Origin: CAZKUR01 sp964556005
GTDB taxonomy: Bacteria > Bacteroidota > Ignavibacteria > Ignavibacteriales > Ignavibacteriaceae
DNA length: 57,258 bases
Direction: 5' to 3'
NCBI GenBank assembly: GCA_964556005.1
Contig: CAZKUR010000020.1
Span: forward strand, 1-57,258
Shown: positions 43,850 through 53,539 of the stretch, piece by piece
Position numbering within the stretch: position 1 is the stretch's first letter
Layout of the letters: each line of letters opens with the position of its first letter
Notes under the pieces: model-generated
The model's input: only the letters and a program-made list of their open reading frames with translations
Told to the model about the DNA's origin: nothing
Database searches by the model: none
Translations under genes and position numbers: made by a program

Positions 43850-44241
43850 TTAACTTTCTCCCTTGGATATTTATTTACTTTATTGATTAATATTTGAGTA
43901 GGCTTATTTAAATTTTTTCCTGGGGCATATGACCATAGCCGTATTTTAATTATTAAAACAGCTTTCATAACAATAAATAATTAAAAGCATAGTTATTATT
44001 GACAAACTCCATCAATTTATCAAAATAATTATACTGATTTTAAGCTCGTCTTTAAATAATTAAAATTTAGCTGTATCCTTTTTGTTGTTAAAACTATTAA
44101 ACAGCATTTTATTTTTTAACTGTTATTTAATTTTTTGAGTGATAATACTTATGATTCAAGAGAAGTTAATTTTTGGGTGGTTGAAGCAGTGCCTCTTTCA
44201 TTTAAAATAATTGCATCAAACGAGATGATGTCTCGGCTCAA
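43850..44241. other. AT-rich spacer upstream of hppA
   Basis: No gene is seen in these 392 bases. They should contain the hppA promoter. CGAGA-TGATG-TCTCG (about 44220-44234) forms a small perfect stem just past the stop of the next gene (44242) and, with a short TTT after it on the minus strand, may be a weak terminator for that gene. Confidence 0.4.
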
Positions 44242-44520
44242 CTATTGAAAAATAAAAAGATTTATGGAGTGCCGTTTCAGAAAGCTGATAAGACAAAATA
44301 CCCCATATATTATGATTATTATTCCCAAGGCCTTACAGCAAATTTTTTGATACTTAATTTTTTCCTCCGGGTTTTTAGTTCCGAAAAAAAGTAACATCGC
44401 CCCAAACGATAAAAATGCCAAGCTACTGCCAAAAGAATTAGTATATAGTAATGCTAATATATTATGAGTATTGGCAATTCCCATTAGAGTTTCTAATAAT
44501 ATGCAAGATATAAACTCCAT
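44242..44520 (-). CDS. Small hypothetical membrane protein
   Basis: The ATG at 44520 (MEFISCILLET) is favoured by AAAGGGGAAG just upstream. The 92-residue product has a mildly hydrophobic N-terminal half, a membrane helix near SLAFLSFGAMLLFFG, a charged turn (TKNPEEKIKYQ) and a second helix (LGIIIIIYGVFCLISFL). No family is recognised. It stands alone between hppA and the divergent secreted-protein gene. Confidence 0.5.
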   Translation of the reverse strand: MEFISCILLETLMGIANTHNILALLYTNSFGSSLAFLSFGAMLLFFGTKNPEEKIKYQKICCKALGIIIIIYGVFCLISFLKRHSINLFIFQ

Positions 44521-44535
44521 AACTTCCCCTTTCAA

Positions 44536-44848
44536 ATGGAATTAGATTACATTTTTAAAATAATCAATTCTTTATTAAAGTGATACAATTAAATTTGTCC
44601 ACACAGTTTTTCACGGTAATAAGGGCAATAAGTTACTATTAAATATCAAAAAAAATAAAATATTTTATTAATAATTCTTGCTTTAAGCCTTAAAAATTTT
44701 TAATCTTACTAATGAAATTTTGAACAACTTATTGTTCAAATTATTTCTAATATAGCCTACTAAGGAATAAAGGTAATTATGGTTCACTCATATTAAAAAA
44801 AATTCTTTTAATTAACTATTCTTTGTACAATAAAATAAGGAATGCTTC
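44536..44848. other. Divergent intergenic region
   Basis: These 313 AT-rich bases separate a minus-strand gene from the plus-strand secreted-protein gene, so at least two promoters are expected. I see no -35/-10 pair that stands out and no further gene. AATAAGGAATGCTTC gives the downstream gene a plausible ribosome site. Confidence 0.4.
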
Positions 44849-46285
44849 ATGAAAAAATCTTTAATGTTTTATGCATTAACACTATGCATTATGATTGGTT
44901 TCACTTTTTCAACTTTGGCACAGAGTGCGGCACCAAACGCTGGAAAAGCGCCGGTGATTCATCAAAACCCGAATGTTACCTGGAATAATACACCTCCGCT
45001 TATGCCTCCTGGCGATACGGGTTACGGTTGGGAAGCTTTCTCAGCTAGCTTTATTTCATTCCCTTTGCCTGCCGGAAATCCATGGACAACAGTAGCTGCC
45101 TGGGCTCCCCCAGCAGGTTATTCTTCGGCTGCAATTCGCGGTGGCGACGGTAATTATTATTTTATTGATCCCAGCGTCCCGAGCTCTGTTTACCAGGTAG
45201 ACATGAGTACGGGTACAGCTTCTTTACTCGGTGCAATTACCGGTATGGCATCCGGTGCTAATGTTAATGGCCTTGCTTATGATCCTGTAAATGATACTTA
45301 TTACATTTGCGGCGGTGTTTTTGGTTCTACAAATAATCTGTACTCATTGGATATGGGTACTCTTACTGCTACACTGGTTGCGAGCTTTGTGAACACCTCG
45401 GGCGCAATGATTGGTATAGCTATCAATTCTTCAGGCGTAGGTTTCGGCTTTGATTTAATCGACGATAACGCCTACACATTTGATCCTGTTTCCGGAACTT
45501 CTTCTCTCTTAGGTCCGCTTGGTTATGATGCTAACTATGCACAAGATATGGACATCGATCAAGCAACCGGGACAATTTATTTAGCTGCTTACAATAATAC
45601 AACCGGAACTGCTCAATTAAGAACAATGGACCCGGCTTCCGGTGCTACTACATTGGTTTATGATTGGGGTGCTGCCGAGGTAAGTGCTTTTGCAGTCAAT
45701 AACAGCTACCCAACGCCTGTTGAATTAACCTCATTTACAGCAAGTACAAATAAGGGAAATGTAACTTTAAGTTGGTCTACAGCAACCGAAACCAACAACC
45801 AGCGTTTTGAAATTCAAAGAAATGAAGGTTCAGGATTTGTTTCCGTTGGATTTGTTAACGGTCAAGGCACAACCACCCAACAACATAGTTATGCCTATAT
45901 AGATAAGAACGTAAAAGCAGGTTCCTATACTTACAGGCTGAAACAAGTTGATTTCAACGGAACTGCTACTTATTCAAATGAAGTTAATGTTAAAGTTACT
46001 CCGCCTGCAAGGTTTGCACTTATTCAAAACTACCCTAATCCGTTTAACCCTACAACAAAAATTTCCTTTAATCTTGCTGTTGATTCAAAGGTTAGTTTAA
46101 CAGTATACAATTTATTAGGACAGGAAATTACCAAACTTGCAAACGGTAATTATTCTGCTGGAATTCATGAAGTTACATTTAATGCAACAAATCTGAACAG
46201 CGGTGTTTATTTCTACAGATTGACTGCAACAGGAAATAACGGACAAAGTTTTGCTTCAGTAAAGAAAATGATCCTTACCAAATAA
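44849..46285 (+). CDS. Type IX-secreted beta-propeller-like protein
   Basis: A Sec signal peptide (MKKSLMFYALTLCIMIGFTF to about residue 25) is followed by repeats rich in aromatic and Gly residues resembling a DUF4394-like propeller (YYFIDPSVPSSVYQVDMSTG; LAYDPVNDTYYICGG; LYSLDMGTLTATLV; YTFDPVSGTSSLLGPLG). Residues about 290-380 look like a fibronectin-III-like domain beginning PVELTSFTAS, common in this phylum. The C-terminal 90 residues are a type A T9SS sorting domain with NYPNPFNPTTKISF and the GVYFYRLTA strand. It should be exported across the outer membrane. It is monocistronic, closed by a strong terminator. Function beyond secretion is unknown. Confidence 0.85.
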   Translation: MKKSLMFYALTLCIMIGFTFSTLAQSAAPNAGKAPVIHQNPNVTWNNTPPLMPPGDTGYGWEAFSASFISFPLPAGNPWTTVAAWAPPAGYSSAAIRGGDGNYYFIDPSVPSSVYQVDMSTGTASLLGAITGMASGANVNGLAYDPVNDTYYICGGVFGSTNNLYSLDMGTLTATLVASFVNTSGAMIGIAINSSGVGFGFDLIDDNAYTFDPVSGTSSLLGPLGYDANYAQDMDIDQATGTIYLAAYNNTTGTAQLRTMDPASGATTLVYDWGAAEVSAFAVNNSYPTPVELTSFTASTNKGNVTLSWSTATETNNQRFEIQRNEGSGFVSVGFVNGQGTTTQQHSYAYIDKNVKAGSYTYRLKQVDFNGTATYSNEVNVKVTPPARFALIQNYPNPFNPTTKISFNLAVDSKVSLTVYNLLGQEITKLANGNYSAGIHEVTFNATNLNSGVYFYRLTATGNNGQSFASVKKMILTK

Positions 46286-46327
46286 AAAGATTGTTTTCAT
46301 TCGAATAAATTTCATTGAAATAATTTT

Positions 46328-46360
46328 ACGCCCCGGAATAGTTCGGGGCGTTTTATTTTT
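46328..46360 (+). terminator. Intrinsic terminator after the secreted-protein gene
   Basis: ACGCCCCG (46328-46335) pairs perfectly with CGGGGCGT (46344-46351) around an 8-base loop, followed by TTTTATTTTT. It lies 43 bases after the stop at 46285. This is the clearest terminator in the window. Confidence 0.95.
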
Positions 46361-46386
46361 AAATAAATTTTACTTGCTTTTTCTGT

Positions 46387-46812
46387 TTAATGATATTTGG
46401 AGAGGCTAATTAGGGCTAAAATTAGGGCGAAGATGTTTTTACTAACACCCAAATATTTTCTTATTGAAGTAATAACTTTATCTTCACTTTTCGGTCTGAT
46501 GTTTAAGAGCGCCAGTTGAATATTGCTATTAATCTTTTTTTGTAAATAGTATTTACGGATAGAAAAATCCTGCTTAAAATCTGCTCCATAGTATTGCAAA
46601 ACATTGAAGTGGTTATCAAATAAAACTCCCCGGTTATCATTTAGAACAAATTGAAGAGGAAAGCTTAACAATTCCTCACTGACTTTTAAAGTGGAATTTA
46701 AATTATTCTTTGCAGAATCAGATAAAAAATTTTCATTCCTATGAATCTGGCCGAAAACATTAATTGAGAGGCAGAGCCCTAACAACAAATAACATTTAAT
46801 AAAAAATTTCAT
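46387..46812 (-). CDS. Hypothetical protein with signal peptide
   Basis: The 141-residue product starts with a hydrophobic signal-like segment (MKFFIKCYLLLGLCLSINVF) and ends with a short hydrophobic helix (NIFALILALISLSKYH). The middle is polar with aromatic residues. It converges with the secreted-protein gene. No family is recognised; a periplasmic or inner-membrane location is likely. There is no partner gene on its strand nearby. Confidence 0.45.
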   Translation of the reverse strand: MKFFIKCYLLLGLCLSINVFGQIHRNENFLSDSAKNNLNSTLKVSEELLSFPLQFVLNDNRGVLFDNHFNVLQYYGADFKQDFSIRKYYLQKKINSNIQLALLNIRPKSEDKVITSIRKYLGVSKNIFALILALISLSKYH

Positions 46813-47067
46813 TCCCTTTGTTGATTTTTTAAAGATGTAAAAAAAACTTAAGAGCTGATATTATTCCCTTAAATATACACAGATCTAACTTTTTTTTCGA
46901 AAGAATTAAATTCAGGTTTATTTTGTTGAAGAATTAATTCCTATTTTTGAATGACGGAAATTAATTTAATCATTTATTTACCCATAAAAAATTATTTCGG
47001 TATCGAAGCAGTTTTTTTAACATTTGAATTTTGTTAATATTGTTGAGAGAGAAAAATTAAGAATTGC

Positions 47068-47096
47068 TTGACAAATTAAAATACAGTAATTAAGTT
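47068..47096 (+). promoter_or_regulatory. Putative promoter of tRNA-Asn
   Basis: A perfect -35 hexamer TTGACA (47068-47073) is followed after 17 bases by TAAGTT (47091-47096), a weak -10. Transcription would start near 47103, 28 bases before the tRNA. The consensus -35 box and location support it. Confidence 0.55.
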
Positions 47097-47130
47097 TAGT
47101 GTTCTTTTTATTGAAGTTATTTTAATTTAT

Positions 47131-47205
47131 TCCGCGTTAGCTCAATGGTAGAGCATGCGGCTGTTAACCGCAGGGTTGCAGGTTCAAGTCCTGCACGCGG
47201 AGCCA
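47131..47205 (+). tRNA. tRNA-Asn (anticodon GTT)
   Basis: The acceptor stem TCCGCGT (47131-47137) pairs with ACGCGGA (47195-47201). The D-arm has AGCTCAATGGTAGAGC, the anticodon arm TGCGG-CTGTTAA-CCGCA places GTT in the loop, and the T-arm GCAGG-TTCAAGT-CCTGC is perfect. Discriminator G and an encoded CCA follow (to 47205). Anticodon GTT reads Asn codons. It is a complete, standard gene and stands alone. Confidence 0.97.
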
Positions 47206-47235
47206 TTCGAGATAGTAACTCGAAACTAATTTATC

Positions 47236-47269
47236 TGGGTTAACAATTCTGTTAACCCATTCTTTTTTT
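47236..47269 (+). terminator. Terminator after tRNA-Asn
   Basis: TGGGTTAAC (47236-47244) pairs perfectly with GTTAACCCA (47251-47259) around a 6-base loop, followed by TTCTTTTTTT. A smaller TTCGAG/CTCGAA stem lies just before it. It ends the tRNA transcript. Confidence 0.93.
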
Positions 47270-47700
47270 ATGCGCATCCCTGTAAATTTATCATCATGTA
47301 ATATTTTAAGTTGTTTATCTACGAGATTAAACGTTTTGCCATCTATTATTGGTAGCTGTAATCATTTGGATTACCTATTTTTATAAGTTATTCTAACAGT
47401 TTAAATTTTGTTTGAAAGGATTCCCTGGATAGAGCCTTTATTAAATAAACTACTTTTCTGACCTTCCCAAAATGTGAAATTATAGTTTTTGATTTGAAAC
47501 CCTCGTGATAAAAACTATTTGACATCTTCCGAAGGGATAGTTCTTTTATAAAATATTAGAAATTATTTTTACCCATTCAAATTTGTTTTGGACAGCAAAA
47601 GATGCTTTAAGCTTACGATCACATTTCCTTGCTTATTAATAATGAAAAGAGTTAAATTGATAAAAGATTATTTAAAAAAATAAGTATACTTCCCCTTCAA
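47270..47700. other. Spacer before the biosynthetic cluster
   Basis: About 430 AT-rich bases with no gene I can support. A stop-free minus-strand stretch of about 55 codons overlaps the tRNA end and terminator and is probably chance. The promoter for the plus-strand biosynthetic genes is expected here but no clear hexamers stand out. Confidence 0.4.
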
Positions 47701-48462
47701 TTGAAAAATACATTAAACGCTAATCAGCTTGAGAATGAAATACATATATGGTCTGCAATTTTAGATCAACCGGAAGCGATAGTGGATAGCTATTATTCGA
47801 TTCTTTCAGATTCTGAACAGAAGAAGGTAGATAAATATAAGTTTGAACTATTAAGAAACCGGCAGATAATATCGATGGGACTGCTGCGTGTATTGATTGC
47901 TAATTATAGGAATTTCAGGCCCAATGAAATAAATTTTTACTATAATGAGTTTGGAAAACCTTTTATCTCTCCGGATTCAGACGGGAATAATCTTTCTTTC
48001 AATTCATCTCACTCTAACAATATTGCAGTATTCGTTTTCTCAAGAAACAGGGAGGTTGGAATTGATGTTGAAAAAGTAAAAGAAATGAAAGATATGGAAG
48101 GTGTGGTAGATTTATGTTTTAGCGAATCAGAAAAAAAATGGTTCAGCAAACTTTCTTCAGATAAAAAAGAAGAAATATTTTATAAAGTTTGGGCTGGTAA
48201 AGAGGCTTATATAAAAGCAATTGGCAAAGGCCTTTCTTTTTCACCTAATAGAATAAGTCTGGATCGAAGAAACGATGATGAATTGTTTATTAAAGAAATT
48301 AACGGAGATGAGGGTTTCAGTAGATGGAAATTAATTACATTTAAACCCCATCCTGATTTTATCTCCTGTATTGTGGTGGGAAATGATAGTTTTACAATAA
48401 AGCACTTTAGTTTAGATCCACAATTCATTTTTAATAATGATATTCAATTTTCAGAAAGATAA
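47701..48462 (+). CDS. Sfp-type 4'-phosphopantetheinyl transferase
   Basis: This enzyme attaches the phosphopantetheine arm to carrier domains, here most likely those at residue 1228 of the next protein, in the stand-alone carrier, and in the PKS. The 253-residue length and motifs are those of the Sfp group: FNSSHSNNIAVFVFS with His, GIDVEKV with Asp122 and Glu124, and WAGKEAYIKAIGKGL (164-178). The frame opens with TTG and no in-frame ATG is near, so TTG at 47701 is the likely start; no ribosome site is evident. It stands 57 bases ahead of the large synthase-like gene. Confidence 0.92.
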   Translation: MKNTLNANQLENEIHIWSAILDQPEAIVDSYYSILSDSEQKKVDKYKFELLRNRQIISMGLLRVLIANYRNFRPNEINFYYNEFGKPFISPDSDGNNLSFNSSHSNNIAVFVFSRNREVGIDVEKVKEMKDMEGVVDLCFSESEKKWFSKLSSDKKEEIFYKVWAGKEAYIKAIGKGLSFSPNRISLDRRNDDELFIKEINGDEGFSRWKLITFKPHPDFISCIVVGNDSFTIKHFSLDPQFIFNNDIQFSER

Positions 48463-48519
48463 ATTATCCAGCGACAAGATCAAATATTTCCCAATAGAAA
48501 TTAGAAGTTTTTAACAAAT

Positions 48520-51500
48520 ATGATTAACAAAAGTGATATAATATTCCGCCAAAACGAAGGTGAATTCGTTTTAAGTCTCAATACATTGCCCTATCTTGCA
48601 GATCATGCATTCCAGGGGATGATTGTGCTGCCCGGGTCAGCTTACATAGAAATGACATTGCTAATTTACAATCAGCTTTTTAGTATAACTCCCGGCGTGA
48701 TTAAAGATGTTTACTTTGATAATATTGTTTTACTCTCGGGAAAAAAGACAAAAATAGCATTTAAAATCAAAAAGAATTTAAATGATGAATTGAAAATAGA
48801 ATTTTTAGATATCTCTGATAGTGAAGATACTACGAAAGAAAACTCACCAGTTACACATCTGACTGTTAAAAGTGAGCAAACCAAAACCGGCAATGACTTC
48901 TACCAAATAAATTTGGAAGAATTTAAGAAGCAAGCGACAACCAACATCCAAGCTGAAGATTTTTATAAAAAGTTATCGGAAAACGGAAATCAATACGGAC
49001 CAGGATTTCAGAAAATTAAGGAGATTTGGGTTTACGAAAATAAAGCTATCGGCAAATTGGTTGATTCCTCGAATGAAATTAATAATATGGCCGGCGATCA
49101 TTTTTTGCATCCGTCATTGCTGGATTCCTTCACCCAGCTTTTATCCTCACTTAGTGACAGTAAAGGAAGAACTTTTGTCCTTAACTCTATTGATGAAATT
49201 GAAATATTCAATTTGGAATTACCGGAAGAAATTTGGTGTGAAGCCGAATTATTGTCCAATAGCAGTGAAAATGGGAATGGCTTTCATGGTGATTTGAAAA
49301 TTTTTGATGCGTCCGGAAAAATTTATCTTGAGTTAAAATCTTTAAGGTTTAAATATCTCGAAAGACTGAATAAGGATTCGGAATTAAAAGATGAAAAACA
49401 AGAAATATGCATTGCTTCTACATTTACTGCAGACCCAATTGAAGACTCTTTGAGGTTCTGGTTTAATCAATTCAAAGCTCAGTACAGGGTAACCTTTGCA
49501 CCTTATAATCAAGTGTTTCAGGAGTTATTGGACTCAAACAGTTTATTTTATAAGAACAAAGACGGAATAAATGTAATATTATTTGGACTTGAAGACTGGG
49601 CAAAGCTGGAAAATTTTCTAAGTCCCAAAGTTGATGCTAAAAAAATTGAAGAACTCTTTAAAGATAAATCGAAATATACTTTACCAAATAAAGTCGAGAT
49701 AGTACATCTGAATAAATATGAAACTGAATATGTTTATAATGAAATATTTGTTGATAGGGTTTATTTAAAACATGGAATTACTATTAATAACGGCGATACC
49801 GTAATAGATATCGGAGCTAACATAGGTTTATTTACTTTATTTATAAATCAGCATTGTAAAAATGCCGAAGTTTTTTCTTATGAGCCTTCGCCTGTTGTAT
49901 ATGAATTATTAAAAGCAAACAGCGAAGTCTATGGTTCCAAAGTTAAAACTTTTAATTACGGTGTTTCAAATAAAAAGAGAACTGCTCAGTTTACATTTTA
50001 TAACAAATCATCTGTGTTTTCAGGTTTTAATGCGAATGAAGATGAAGATAAAGAGGCAATTCAAGCTGTTGTCAGGAATATGTTTAATGAAGTGAGCTCA
50101 TTAGAGAAAAGTGATTTAGAAGCATATGTAGAAGAGATAACTAACGGCAGGCTTGAAAGCCGGACTTATAACTGTAAATTAATTTCTGTCTCGGATATTA
50201 TTGAAGAAAATAAAATAGAAAAAATTGATCTTCTTAAAATTGATGCAGAAAAAAGCGAACTAGATATAATTAAAGGAATTGATGAATCGAATTGGGATAA
50301 AATCAAACAGATAGTGATAGAGATACATGATAGGACCGGAAATATTTTTGAAAAAATAAAATCAATCTTATCTCAAAGAGGTTTCCATTTTGAAGTTGAA
50401 GAGGAAAAATTCTTGAAGAAGTCAGGGCTTTATAATATTTATGCAAAGAAAATTAACAGTGAAAGTATTCCAAATTCAGTTAATAGTTTGGTAGAAAAGA
50501 AAGAAAATAAATTAAATGAAAACCTAAATAATTTTAGACAGGCATTCCGCTCATTTATGAATAAATCTAAAGCGCCAATGATTGTAGGAGTTTGTGAGCG
50601 TTCCCCGGAGGTTTTATCAGATGCCGAATTAAAAAAGTTGTTTGATGAGATGGAAAATAAATTATTTATGGATATGAGTAATATACCAAATGTTTATTTT
50701 TTAAAATCTCAAACATTCACCGAAAAATATCCTGTAAAAGATTACTTTGATTCTCATGGGAATGAATTGGGACATATTCCATATACAAATGAATATTTCA
50801 CATCATTAGGAACTTTGTTATTTAGAAACATCTTCTCACTTAAAAATGCAGGCTATAAAGTAATTGCCCTGGATTGTGATAACACACTCTGGAAAGGTGT
50901 TTGCGGAGAAGATGGTGTCTCAGGTATCGAGATTACTGAGGGACATAAAGAATTGCAGAAATTTATGGCGGAACAAATAAATGCAGGTATGATAGTTTGT
51001 CTTTGCAGCAAAAATAATGAAGAGGATGTTTTTGAGGTATTTGATAAAAGAGAAGATATGATATTGAAGCAGGAAAATTTGGTCTCATGGAGAATTAACT
51101 GGAATTTGAAATCTGAAAATTTAAAAGATTTGGCGAATGAATTAAATTTAGGTCTGGATAGTTTTATCTTCTTAGATGATGATCCGGTTGAGTGCAGTGA
51201 AGTAAAAATTAATTGTCCTGAGGTATTGACTTTACAGGTACCAAAGGATGAAGTATCCATAAGGAAATTTCTGAACAATGTCTGGGCTTTTGATCATATC
51301 AAACTGACCGAAGAAGATAAGAAAAGAACGCAGATGTATAAAGAAAATGCGCAGCGGGAGAAATACCTTGAGAACTCATTATCTTTAAAAGATTTTTTAG
51401 ACGGATTAAAATTAAATGTCAAAATTTATAGCCCGACACCCGGACAAATAAGCAGGGTATCTCAACTGACCTTCAGGACAAACCAGTTTAATTTCACTAC

Positions 51501-52407
51501 CATTAGAAGAACTGAAACCGAAGTAAATAATTTTTTAAGCAATTCTCAGAATCGTTGTCTAATTACAGAGGTCAGTGATAGATTCGGAGATTATGGTTTG
51601 GCGGGCGTTTTACTTTACACTATAGTTGAAAAGAAATTAAAGGTCGATACATTTTTACTAAGCTGCCGGGTTTTAGGAAGAGGAGTTGAATATAAAATCA
51701 TATCGGAATTAGGTAGAGTTGCATTAGAAAATAATTTGGATTTTATTGAATTAAAGTATATTGCATCTTTGAAAAACAGACCAGCCTTAAATTTTATGGG
51801 GAAGATTGGATCAAATTTCAAAACAGAGATATCAAACGGTTTATTATTTTTATTACCTGCCGGATATCTTGCCGAAATTAATTATGATCCTTCATCATCT
51901 AATCAGGAAATGATTGATGAAACGGGAAACGAAAAGGAAATAAATAAAAAATCTGTAAATAAAAAAATCATATCATCCGATTTATCTGATCAACTGCAAA
52001 GTGTTGCGGAAAATCTTAATTCCAATTCGCTTATTTATAATGAGGTTGAAAATTTTAAAGTATCTAATCTTGAACCGGATTCACCAAATTATCTTCGACC
52101 GAATACAGATACTGAGAAGCAAATATCTTTAATCTGGCAAAAAGTTTTAGGAAAAACCAGGATTAGTCTGAACGACAATTTTTTTGAAATCGGGGGCACC
52201 TCACTGAAGGCAGTTCAGTTGATAGCATTAATCAAAAAGGAACTTGGAATAAATCTCTCGATTGTGAAATTATTTGAATGTCCAACAATTGGATTATTGA
52301 GTAAAAAATTGAAAGTGAATGAAGCAGGTAATATACCCAAATCTTCAGAGGAAATTGCCGAAAGGGGCAGACGAAGGAGAGACAATCGAATAACTAGAAA
52401 AAGGTAG
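48520..52407 (+). CDS. Multidomain biosynthetic enzyme: dehydratase - FkbH-like (interrupted by FkbM methyltransferase) - carrier
   Basis: This 1295-residue protein reads in order as follows. Residues 10-285 are a PKS-type hot-dog dehydratase with His29 in LADHAFQGMIVLPG and Asp202 in HPSLLDSFTQLL. Residues 297-368 match the N-terminal part of FkbH-like proteins (ADPIEDSLRFWFNQF, FAPYNQVFQELLD, GINVILFGLEDW). Residues 370-645 are an FkbM-type methyltransferase (DTVIDIGANIGLFTLF; IDLLKIDAEKSELDIIKGI). FkbH-like sequence resumes near 668 (NNFRQAFRSFMNKSKAPMIV) and contains the HAD motif with Asp785, Asp787 and Thr789 in ALDCDNTLWKGVCGEDG and the later FIFLDDD. A carrier domain closes the protein with Ser1228 in FFEIGGTSLKAVQL, plus an Arg-rich tail. 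FkbH enzymes load a glyceryl unit from 1,3-bisphosphoglycerate on a carrier; the methyltransferase could O-methylate it. The dehydratase's substrate is unknown. Confidence 0.85.
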   Translation: MINKSDIIFRQNEGEFVLSLNTLPYLADHAFQGMIVLPGSAYIEMTLLIYNQLFSITPGVIKDVYFDNIVLLSGKKTKIAFKIKKNLNDELKIEFLDISDSEDTTKENSPVTHLTVKSEQTKTGNDFYQINLEEFKKQATTNIQAEDFYKKLSENGNQYGPGFQKIKEIWVYENKAIGKLVDSSNEINNMAGDHFLHPSLLDSFTQLLSSLSDSKGRTFVLNSIDEIEIFNLELPEEIWCEAELLSNSSENGNGFHGDLKIFDASGKIYLELKSLRFKYLERLNKDSELKDEKQEICIASTFTADPIEDSLRFWFNQFKAQYRVTFAPYNQVFQELLDSNSLFYKNKDGINVILFGLEDWAKLENFLSPKVDAKKIEELFKDKSKYTLPNKVEIVHLNKYETEYVYNEIFVDRVYLKHGITINNGDTVIDIGANIGLFTLFINQHCKNAEVFSYEPSPVVYELLKANSEVYGSKVKTFNYGVSNKKRTAQFTFYNKSSVFSGFNANEDEDKEAIQAVVRNMFNEVSSLEKSDLEAYVEEITNGRLESRTYNCKLISVSDIIEENKIEKIDLLKIDAEKSELDIIKGIDESNWDKIKQIVIEIHDRTGNIFEKIKSILSQRGFHFEVEEEKFLKKSGLYNIYAKKINSESIPNSVNSLVEKKENKLNENLNNFRQAFRSFMNKSKAPMIVGVCERSPEVLSDAELKKLFDEMENKLFMDMSNIPNVYFLKSQTFTEKYPVKDYFDSHGNELGHIPYTNEYFTSLGTLLFRNIFSLKNAGYKVIALDCDNTLWKGVCGEDGVSGIEITEGHKELQKFMAEQINAGMIVCLCSKNNEEDVFEVFDKREDMILKQENLVSWRINWNLKSENLKDLANELNLGLDSFIFLDDDPVECSEVKINCPEVLTLQVPKDEVSIRKFLNNVWAFDHIKLTEEDKKRTQMYKENAQREKYLENSLSLKDFLDGLKLNVKIYSPTPGQISRVSQLTFRTNQFNFTTIRRTETEVNNFLSNSQNRCLITEVSDRFGDYGLAGVLLYTIVEKKLKVDTFLLSCRVLGRGVEYKIISELGRVALENNLDFIELKYIASLKNRPALNFMGKIGSNFKTEISNGLLFLLPAGYLAEINYDPSSSNQEMIDETGNEKEINKKSVNKKIISSDLSDQLQSVAENLNSNSLIYNEVENFKVSNLEPDSPNYLRPNTDTEKQISLIWQKVLGKTRISLNDNFFEIGGTSLKAVQLIALIKKELGINLSIVKLFECPTIGLLSKKLKVNEAGNIPKSSEEIAERGRRRRDNRITRKR

Positions 52408-52636
52408 AAGAAGTTTCGTCTTTTGTATTAATTCAATACAAAAATCATTTTAGGACTTAACTCTGATAAAAAATTTTTATCTAAACCTTTTTTTTGTTGG
52501 CTTTCCGTTAAAAAGCAAAGGCATAGTATTTGAATTCATCAAGATCTATTTACAAATTAAAATGATACAGTAAACCTATTTTTTTATTGAATGAAAAAAG
52601 TGTATAAGATTAAAAATTAATTGAGCTAAATCGAAA

Positions 52637-53497
52637 ATGGGCTTTAAAAAAGTAGGCATCATAGGCGCAGGTAACATTGGTATTGGCGTAGCAACCGATC
52701 TGATTTTGCATGGAATTGAAACTGTTCTAATGGATATATTGGAAAAGCAGCTGGAAACTGCAAAATCAGAAATAATAAAAAATATAAGATTTGCGCCTTT
52801 GTTTTTAAAAAATTCTCCCAAATTATCTAAACAAGAAGCTGAGCAAAATTTAAAGTTGACATTGGAAATTAATGATATTGCCGACTGTGAATTTATCATC
52901 GAAAATGTAACTGAAGATTGGAAAATTAAAGAAGCAGTTTATAAACAGCTTGATAATATTGCAGACCAGGATGTTTGTTTCGGATGCAACACTTCATGCA
53001 TATCCATTACAAAAGTCGGCAGTGTAACAAAACGTCCGGATAAAATTGTAGGAATTCATTTGATGAATCCGGTTCATTTAAAACCTACCGTTGAAGTAAT
53101 TAGAGGCTACCATACTTCGGAATTAACGCTTGAAAAATTGAATGTCCTTTTCAAGCAATTAGGTAAAAACAGTATTGTTGTGAATGATATGCCCGGATTT
53201 GTTTCCAACAGGATTTCACATTTATTTATGAATGAAGCAATTTTCGTTTTACAGGATCAAGTTGCTTCCGCTGCGGATATTGACAACATTTTCAAAAAAT
53301 GTTTCGGGCATACTATGGGTCCTCTTGAAACTGCAGATTTAATCGGACTCGATACTGTTATGCATTCACTCGATGTATTGTTTGAAAGTTACCAGGATCC
53401 GAAATTCAGGTGTTGTCCGCTCTTAAGAAAAATGGTCTATGCAGGACATCTGGGACGAAAAACAGGAAAAGGTTTTTACAATTACCCAAATATTTAA
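52637..53497 (+). CDS. 3-Hydroxyacyl-CoA dehydrogenase-like enzyme (extender-unit type)
   Basis: The 286-residue protein has the NAD-binding loop VGIIGAGNIGIGVATDL (6-22) and the catalytic core of the HADH family: His141 and Glu153 in GIHLMNPVHLKPTVEVI, with Asn144-Pro, then DMPGFVSNRISHLFMNEAI and a C-terminal GHLGRKTGKGFYNYPN. In fkb-type and zwittermicin-type clusters, such a dehydrogenase oxidises the alcohol of an ACP-bound glyceryl or seryl unit. It sits 229 bases after the FkbH-like gene and before the carrier. A plain fatty-acid role is possible by sequence but not by context. Confidence 0.85.
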   Translation: MGFKKVGIIGAGNIGIGVATDLILHGIETVLMDILEKQLETAKSEIIKNIRFAPLFLKNSPKLSKQEAEQNLKLTLEINDIADCEFIIENVTEDWKIKEAVYKQLDNIADQDVCFGCNTSCISITKVGSVTKRPDKIVGIHLMNPVHLKPTVEVIRGYHTSELTLEKLNVLFKQLGKNSIVVNDMPGFVSNRISHLFMNEAIFVLQDQVASAADIDNIFKKCFGHTMGPLETADLIGLDTVMHSLDVLFESYQDPKFRCCPLLRKMVYAGHLGRKTGKGFYNYPNI

Positions 53498-53539
53498 ATA
53501 GAATTTTAAATAAATCCGATAACAATTTTAAAGGCAGCA

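Noticed and set aside
47206..47362. Stop-free minus-strand stretch of about 55 codons next to tRNA-Asn
   Set aside because: It runs through the tRNA terminator and tRNA end, lacks a start codon with a ribosome site and resembles no family I know.
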